Positions 61,001-64,000 of a stretch of DNA of 64,000 bases are shown in pieces; position 1 is the first letter of the stretch, and every line of letters starts with the position of its first letter. The position numbers and the translations under genes were made by a program. The stretch is from JBBQVS01 sp963792705 (lineage in GTDB: Bacteria > Chloroflexota > Ktedonobacteria > Ktedonobacterales > Ktedonobacteraceae). The stretch spans positions 1,010,135-1,074,134 of the forward strand of contig CAWBXD010000011.1 in the NCBI GenBank assembly GCA_963792705.1, written 5' to 3'. Under the pieces are notes generated by a model. It did not search any database. It worked only from the letters and a program-made list of their open reading frames with translations, and was not told the origin of the DNA.

Positions 61001-61542
61001 CAAGTGCAGATCAGACAGTTCGTTTATGGGACATTAATTCTGGTCAATGTATTGGGGTTATGCATGGGCATAGTAGTAAGGTATGCTCTGTTGCCTTTAG
61101 CCCTGATGGTAGCCTCTTAGTAAGTAGTAGTGCAGATCGCTCGGTGCGACTATGGAAGGTTAGTTCTGGTCGGTGCATCAAGGTACTACAAGGGCATACC
61201 GATTGGATTTTCTCTGTTGCTTTCAGTCCCGATGGCAGTATCATCGCAAGTGGTAGTGACGATCAGACGATACGCTTATGGGACGTTAACTCTGGAAATT
61301 GTATTAATATTCTGAAGGGGCATGCTAGCTGGGTGTACTCAGTTGCATTTCATGTTGATGGAACAATGTTAGCAAGTGGTAGTGATGATGGTACAGTTAG
61401 AATTTGGGATGTTCATACAGGTGTAACTGTACATGTCTTAAGGAAAGATAGACCTTATGAGAAAATGGATATCTCTTCTATACAAGGATTAACTCAAAGT
61501 CAAAAGGAAGTTCTAATAGAGTTAGGAGCGGTAGAGAGGTAA
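58003..61542 (+). CDS. STAND protein 2: XRE HTH, NB-ARC NTPase, 14 WD40 repeats
   Basis: A 1179-residue paralogue of the protein at 16826. Residues 6-75 are an XRE-type helix-turn-helix (LRKVQRISKRELANKAGLTPGYISHL). The NB-ARC domain has a YGREEER lead-in near 114, P-loop GIGGVGKTT (139-147), Walker B LIVLDNFD near 216, LILTSRE near 258 and GNPLALKLL near 320. A pentapeptide-like linker (DLRGYNFSSLTVWQASLQNADLQ) leads to WD repeats from about 564. I count 14. Two blades are duplicated exactly at DNA level (252-bp unit). ATGs at 58003 and 58009 and a GTG at 58000 compete as starts. It is the main cargo of the mobile element; a defence or stress-sensing role is inference. Confidence 0.92.
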   Translation: MTMNSFSEFLEELRKVQRISKRELANKAGLTPGYISHLTRGDRSAPSKETLEALAEALELNDEVRTQFFQKAGFSSAITSSTSAFSIKHVVKDERSITVSQKDWGEVPNVQIFYGREEERTTLEQWTIKDRCQLVAVTGIGGVGKTTLTAKLAEQVQEQFEYIFWRSLHNIPSLESILKDFLGLLATEQQRQDISTNVEDQLGQLLPYLRKHRCLIVLDNFDTILQGNIRVGQYRPGYEDYSQLLSLLGETRHQSCLILTSREKPQEVARLEGTNLPIRSLRLPGVGQLEGQAILRDGGLYGSDEGCSELTSFYSGNPLALKLLAEYIREVFDGDINGFLKKKELIFGGIHDLFEQQFQRLSPLEEEVIYWIAINREVISLDDLQAYMVHSVPERELLIALGSLRQRSMIDTEGTARFILQPVIMEYVTEKFFTKMFEEIDLEQLKLLKNHALTIAQAKDYVRNSQILLILEPLIHLLLSKYQRDKCEAKLGKILSLLRDALPQQSGYAAGNILNLLIHMGYDLRGYNFSSLTVWQASLQNADLQEVNFANADLSKSVFTGSFGSIFSVALSPDGQLLAAGTANSEIRMWRMNSDTPLLTYRDHTDWVRSVAFSPDGKTLASGSEDKTVRLWDAITGECLQVLHGHSNRVCAIAFSPDGKTLASGSDDRTIRFWNTVTGKCNQVLQAHDGWVYAVTFSPDGKTLASGSEDKTVRLWDAITGECLQVLHGHSNRVCAIAFSPDGKTLASGSDDRTIRFWNTVTGKCNQVLQAHDGCIYAVTFSPDGKTLASGSEDKTVRLWDANTGECLRVLHGHGDWVRSIAFSPKEGILVSGSEDQTIRFWEMSTGRCTRVLIGKTYWVYSVAFSPEGKNLVSGGEDQNIYVWEISSGNRIQVLSVYSKVRCVTFSPNGQILASGSDDHLIRFWEVGSGKCVQTLYGHNDWVRSVTFNPDSSLLASSSEDQTIRLWEVSSGKCVQILHGHNDWVYAVTFSPDGDFLASASADQTVRLWDINSGQCIGVMHGHSSKVCSVAFSPDGSLLVSSSADRSVRLWKVSSGRCIKVLQGHTDWIFSVAFSPDGSIIASGSDDQTIRLWDVNSGNCINILKGHASWVYSVAFHVDGTMLASGSDDGTVRIWDVHTGVTVHVLRKDRPYEKMDISSIQGLTQSQKEVLIELGAVER
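59841..60440 (+). repeat. 252-bp tandem duplication in the WD40 region
   Basis: The unit starting CAGCCCTGATGG at 59841 recurs at 60093 and, partly, at 60345, each step exactly 252 bp (84 codons, two WD blades). Units 1 and 2 are identical for over 220 bp and differ only near their ends. This marks a recent in-frame duplication. Confidence 0.92.
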
Positions 61543-61589
61543 TTGGTAATGTTATATACTAATTACCTCTTTACCGCTCCTATTTTTTT
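61525..61589 (+). terminator. Intrinsic terminator after STAND gene 2
   Basis: GGAGCGGTAGAGAGGTAATT at 61525-61544 pairs with AATTACCTCTTTACCGCTCC at 61561-61580 (one G-U), followed by a run of seven Ts at 61583-61589. It spans the stop codon at 61542. Confidence 0.88.
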
Positions 61590-61896
61590 ACAAAAAGTAC
61601 CATCTCATGGTAAGTTTTTAATTTTTAAACCGTAATATGCTATAATACATAAAATCATAGTCTAAGTTTGTAAAGTATCAATACGCATTTAATGAGTAAG
61701 TGTGTATAAACTATAGAAGACTAGATTTTTGAACTTTTTTATTTGATGGACGAAATGATAATCAGTCATTTTGAATTTTCTTTACGGTAACACAATCAAT
61801 AAGTTTTGCTATCCTTTTTTATTTTTGGGATGAAACAAGGATAGAAACTCTGAAATGGTTGCCTGACTCAACAAAGTTTTAGGGGAGACTTGTGCC
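61590..61896. other. Intergenic region between STAND gene 2 and the oxidoreductase
   Basis: About 300 very A+T-rich bases. It presumably carries the promoter of the oxidoreductase, since a terminator closes the STAND gene; no clear -35/-10 pair was identified and no gene is visible. Confidence 0.4.
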
Positions 61897-63354
61897 TTGA
61901 AGTATTTTGACATATTAATAATTGGCAACGGTATACTTGCATACTCGTCAGCATATGCTATCATGAAGGAAGACCCATATGTTACGATAGGGGTTGTCGG
62001 TCCCTCTTCACGTTTATGGGGTGCAACTCCAGCGTCCGGTGCGATGCTCGGTTGTTTCGGTGAAGTAACTAGTTCTTCGCTAAAATCACCTGCTGGACAA
62101 GCCAAATTTGCAATGACCAGAGCTTCAACAGAGCTATGGCCTAGTTGGCTAGAAGGTATAAACCAAAGAGTTGAAGTTGCAAAACGAACAATGATCACAC
62201 CAGGCACATTCGTGATACTAAATGCTAAGTCCGGTCTCATTGAGGATGAAAATTACTCCGCTATTGAGGATACCTTACAAGCGTATGAACAGAGATATCA
62301 AGTTATAGACCCACGTGAAATTCGTGGATTAGACCCTATCGAAGACTGCCGCCCTCTTCGTGCAATGTATTTGAACGATGAAGGCTCAATTAATTCTGTT
62401 CAGGTTCTAGATAATCTTCAATCTATCTTGGAACAATCATCTGGGGTTTCTATAATCGAAGGCATAGCAAAAAAAATATCGACATCTAAAAACGAACATT
62501 CTGTAGAGTTAGAAACAGGAGAAATATTCTCTGCATGCCAAATCCTACTTGCTGCAGGGACGAAATCCCAAGACTTAATTGCGGGCTTACCCATGGCTCA
62601 AAAGATACCTCCTATTTTCGCTGGTGTAGGATTTTCCGCAGTAGTAGAAAAACCTTTGCATAATATTCACTCCGTTATACGCACTCCCAACCGATCCTTT
62701 TCTTGCGGTTTACACATAGTTCCTAGAGGCGAGAACCATTTGTATATAGGTGCTACGAATAATGCCGCAAGATATCCTGTTTCCAGACCTAACATGGGTG
62801 ATATTCACTTTCTGCTGGAATGTGCCCTTGAGCAAATTCATCAGGGCTTCGAGAAAAGCGAAGTCGTCTCGTATAGTGTGGGAAACCGACCACTTACCAT
62901 AGATACCTACCCTCTCATTGGGATGACCTCTATAGAAGGTTTGTTCATGCTGACTGGAACCTACCGCGAAGGATTTCATCTTTCTCCACTACTCGCTCAA
63001 CATATAGCAAAACAGATGCTAGGGAAGGGTGCATTGTTTGACAACATCTTTCAACCTGAAAGATCGCCAATTTCAACGATGACAAAGCAAGAAGCAATCG
63101 AATATACAGTAAAGCATCTTATGGCGGTTGGCTATGAGTTCTCGATCAGGATGCCACAAACAGGGTGGCAGGATATGTTTCGAGATATGCTCTTTGCAAA
63201 GGTTACGAGGCTTTATGAGGATTTAGAAAGCGATCATTATATCCTTCCACCGAACTTCGTCACTATGATCGAAGCAGATAGGGAAACATTCATACCGTAT
63301 TTCCGCGACTACTATAAGAGCCTTGATACCTATGCGCTAGCAACTTTGTCCTAA
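61897..63354 (+). CDS. FAD-dependent oxidoreductase (DAO family)
   Basis: A 485-residue flavoprotein of the glycine/D-amino-acid oxidase type. The FAD-binding Rossmann start is FDILIIGNGILAYSSAYAI (a GxGxxA form of GxGxxG), followed by SSRLWGATPASGAMLGCF, which fits the flavin-contact loop. CQILLAAGTKSQDLI near 215 and the late TLTIDTYPLIGMTSIEGLFMLTGTYREG...SPLLAQHIA near 330-370 match the family. About 100 extra C-terminal residues (from SPISTMTKQEAIEY) are unusual. It starts with TTG at 61897; AGGGGAG lies about 9 nt upstream. Its substrate is unknown. As cargo beside a STAND sensor it could be a metabolic or an effector enzyme. Confidence 0.85.
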   Translation: MKYFDILIIGNGILAYSSAYAIMKEDPYVTIGVVGPSSRLWGATPASGAMLGCFGEVTSSSLKSPAGQAKFAMTRASTELWPSWLEGINQRVEVAKRTMITPGTFVILNAKSGLIEDENYSAIEDTLQAYEQRYQVIDPREIRGLDPIEDCRPLRAMYLNDEGSINSVQVLDNLQSILEQSSGVSIIEGIAKKISTSKNEHSVELETGEIFSACQILLAAGTKSQDLIAGLPMAQKIPPIFAGVGFSAVVEKPLHNIHSVIRTPNRSFSCGLHIVPRGENHLYIGATNNAARYPVSRPNMGDIHFLLECALEQIHQGFEKSEVVSYSVGNRPLTIDTYPLIGMTSIEGLFMLTGTYREGFHLSPLLAQHIAKQMLGKGALFDNIFQPERSPISTMTKQEAIEYTVKHLMAVGYEFSIRMPQTGWQDMFRDMLFAKVTRLYEDLESDHYILPPNFVTMIEADRETFIPYFRDYYKSLDTYALATLS

Positions 63355-63907
63355 AGAGTAAATAACGTGAGTTCGATACCGTTGGCGAATTCGTTACGGA
63401 TGCTCAATTTCAACCTGTTATTCCCATCAATACGAGCATGAATTTAAATTCGCCAACGGTATCAACTATCGGCATGGTGTCGGCAGTGGTGGTTGTGATT
63501 TGAAAAGAATTTGAGCAGATACTAGAGGACAACAAACTGTCAGGAGTCAGTTCACAACTTCATCGTTTGGGGATAATAGGTGTAAGTTGCTTTTCCCATT
63601 GCATCTTTTCGGAGATTGGTCAGCTCAGTTACATATTGCTAAAAAATTACGTGATGTCCTCTGAATAATTACTCAGAAGAGAACATAATCATAGTCGCAA
63701 TTTTATTCTTCATGAACAGCGTTGAAGAAGGATGAAACAGGAGAAACACGAGACAGAGTTACAATGCTCGTATTTCTCCTAAAAGTACCGCACTACGGAA
63801 TGGCTTTATGCATCTTCTTCAAAAGGCTCTTTCAGATTATCGCACGATGAGTCGATCAATAACCAATAAGAGTTTTTGCCGTGCTTGTTCCTTTTGCTAC
63901 CCCAGAT
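63355..63907. other. Non-coding right part of the mobile element
   Basis: About 550 bp with no gene. A perfect 17-bp inverted repeat, GATACCGTTGGCGAATT at 63375-63391 and its inverse at 63447-63463, encloses 55 nt. A second imperfect hairpin lies at about 63738-63772 (AGGAGAAACACGAG against CTCGTATTTCTCCT). They may end transcription of the oxidoreductase gene. Confidence 0.55.
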
Positions 63908-63993
63908 GGGACAGCTTAATTCCACATGGGACAACTTAATTCCAAACATGCTTCAAACGGTCAACTTAATTCCACATGGGACAACTTAATTCC
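63908..63993. repeat. Right-end transposase binding sites (four copies)
   Basis: GGGACAGCTTAATTCC at 63908-63923, GGGACAACTTAATTCC at 63928-63943, GGTCAACTTAATTCC at 63959-63973, and GGGACAACTTAATTCC at 63978-63993. They are inverse to the left-end sites and more crowded (20, 31 and 19-20 bp apart). Confidence 0.87.
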
Positions 63994-64000
63994 ACGTATA

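Larger units (their letters stand above)
55846..64000. mobile_element. Tn7-like or IS21-like element lacking a visible transposase (right tip cut off)
   Basis: The left end begins TGTATACAC at 55846, and GGAATTAAGTTGTCCC-type sites follow at 55855, 55878 and 55977. The right end has the inverse motif GGGACAACTTAATTCC or variants at 63908, 63928, 63959 and 63978, then ACGTATA at the last base. The expected ACA end would lie two bases beyond. Three spread sites on the left and four crowded ones on the right is the arrangement of TnsB sites in Tn7; IS21-type ends also carry multiple repeats. The interior is visibly more A+T-rich than its surroundings. No DDE transposase, TnsC/IstB ATPase or TniQ is present, so it would need to be moved in trans. 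Confidence 0.72.

Noticed and set aside
63355..63907. tRNA-like GTTCGATACC near 63372 as a possible attachment site
   Set aside because: No acceptor or anticodon stems can be drawn around it; it is one arm of an inverted repeat.
55846..64000. Block as a prophage or an ordinary insertion sequence
   Set aside because: No phage structural, integrase or transposase genes are seen; only the multi-site inverted ends support mobility.

Overview
The window most resembles a chromosome segment of a Chloroflexota bacterium of the Ktedonobacteria type. This is inference from gene content: two very large HTH/NB-ARC/WD40 proteins, a DUF4012 surface protein, F420-type flavoenzymes, a DUF2277 protein, long single-domain histidine kinases and a monoderm-style MacAB-like exporter. 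No rRNA, tRNA or CRISPR array was seen. Most genes have clear AGGAGG-like ribosome binding sites, and several convergent gene pairs share long, perfect hairpins as bidirectional terminators.

1-16 kb: a small hypothetical protein, an SDR oxidoreductase, a HipA-like kinase/DUF3037/small-protein operon, a DUF4012 membrane protein, a giant ClpC-type unfoldase with an N-terminal CHAT-like domain whose catalytic residues are gone, a class II photolyase, a PPOX/F420 protein, a GH13 alpha-glucosidase, and a leftward sigma factor / TrpD-like / coiled-coil operon. 16.8-33.6 kb: the first STAND protein (HTH, NB-ARC, 14 WD repeats), a membrane TPR protein, a deazaflavin-type oxidoreductase, an HbpS-like protein, a MacA/MacB-like efflux operon, AlkZ-like proteins, DUF2277, a MoaD-like protein with a BNR-repeat protein, and a two-component system.

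33.8-46.8 kb: a GAF/PAS histidine kinase, then a leftward operon of cytochrome bd oxidase (cydAB) with two paralogous membrane proteins and a large iron-sulfur flavoprotein. Divergent from it are phosphoketolase, a small protein and a D-lactate-type dehydrogenase. This looks like a low-oxygen/fermentation module. Tandem TGTGA half-sites spaced 11 bp lie upstream of both divergent units and of the two-component operon, which suggests one regulon. 47-55.4 kb: a solo GmrSD-like (DUF262/DUF1524) enzyme, then a LacI-regulated ABC importer operon ending in an SDR.

55.8-64 kb: an A+T-richer block bounded by inverted arrays of one 16-bp motif, three copies on the left and four on the right. The left array starts with TGTATAC and the right one runs off the window at GTATA. 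The architecture is that of Tn7-like (TnsB) or IS21-like transposon ends, but I see no transposase inside. The cargo is a second HTH/NB-ARC/WD40 STAND protein, an FAD-dependent oxidoreductase, a zinc-ribbon protein, a 130-residue hypothetical protein and a 29-residue membrane peptide. I consider this apparently non-autonomous element with an uncharacterised STAND/oxidoreductase cargo, and the CHAT-like/ClpC fusion, the best candidates for undescribed biology here.
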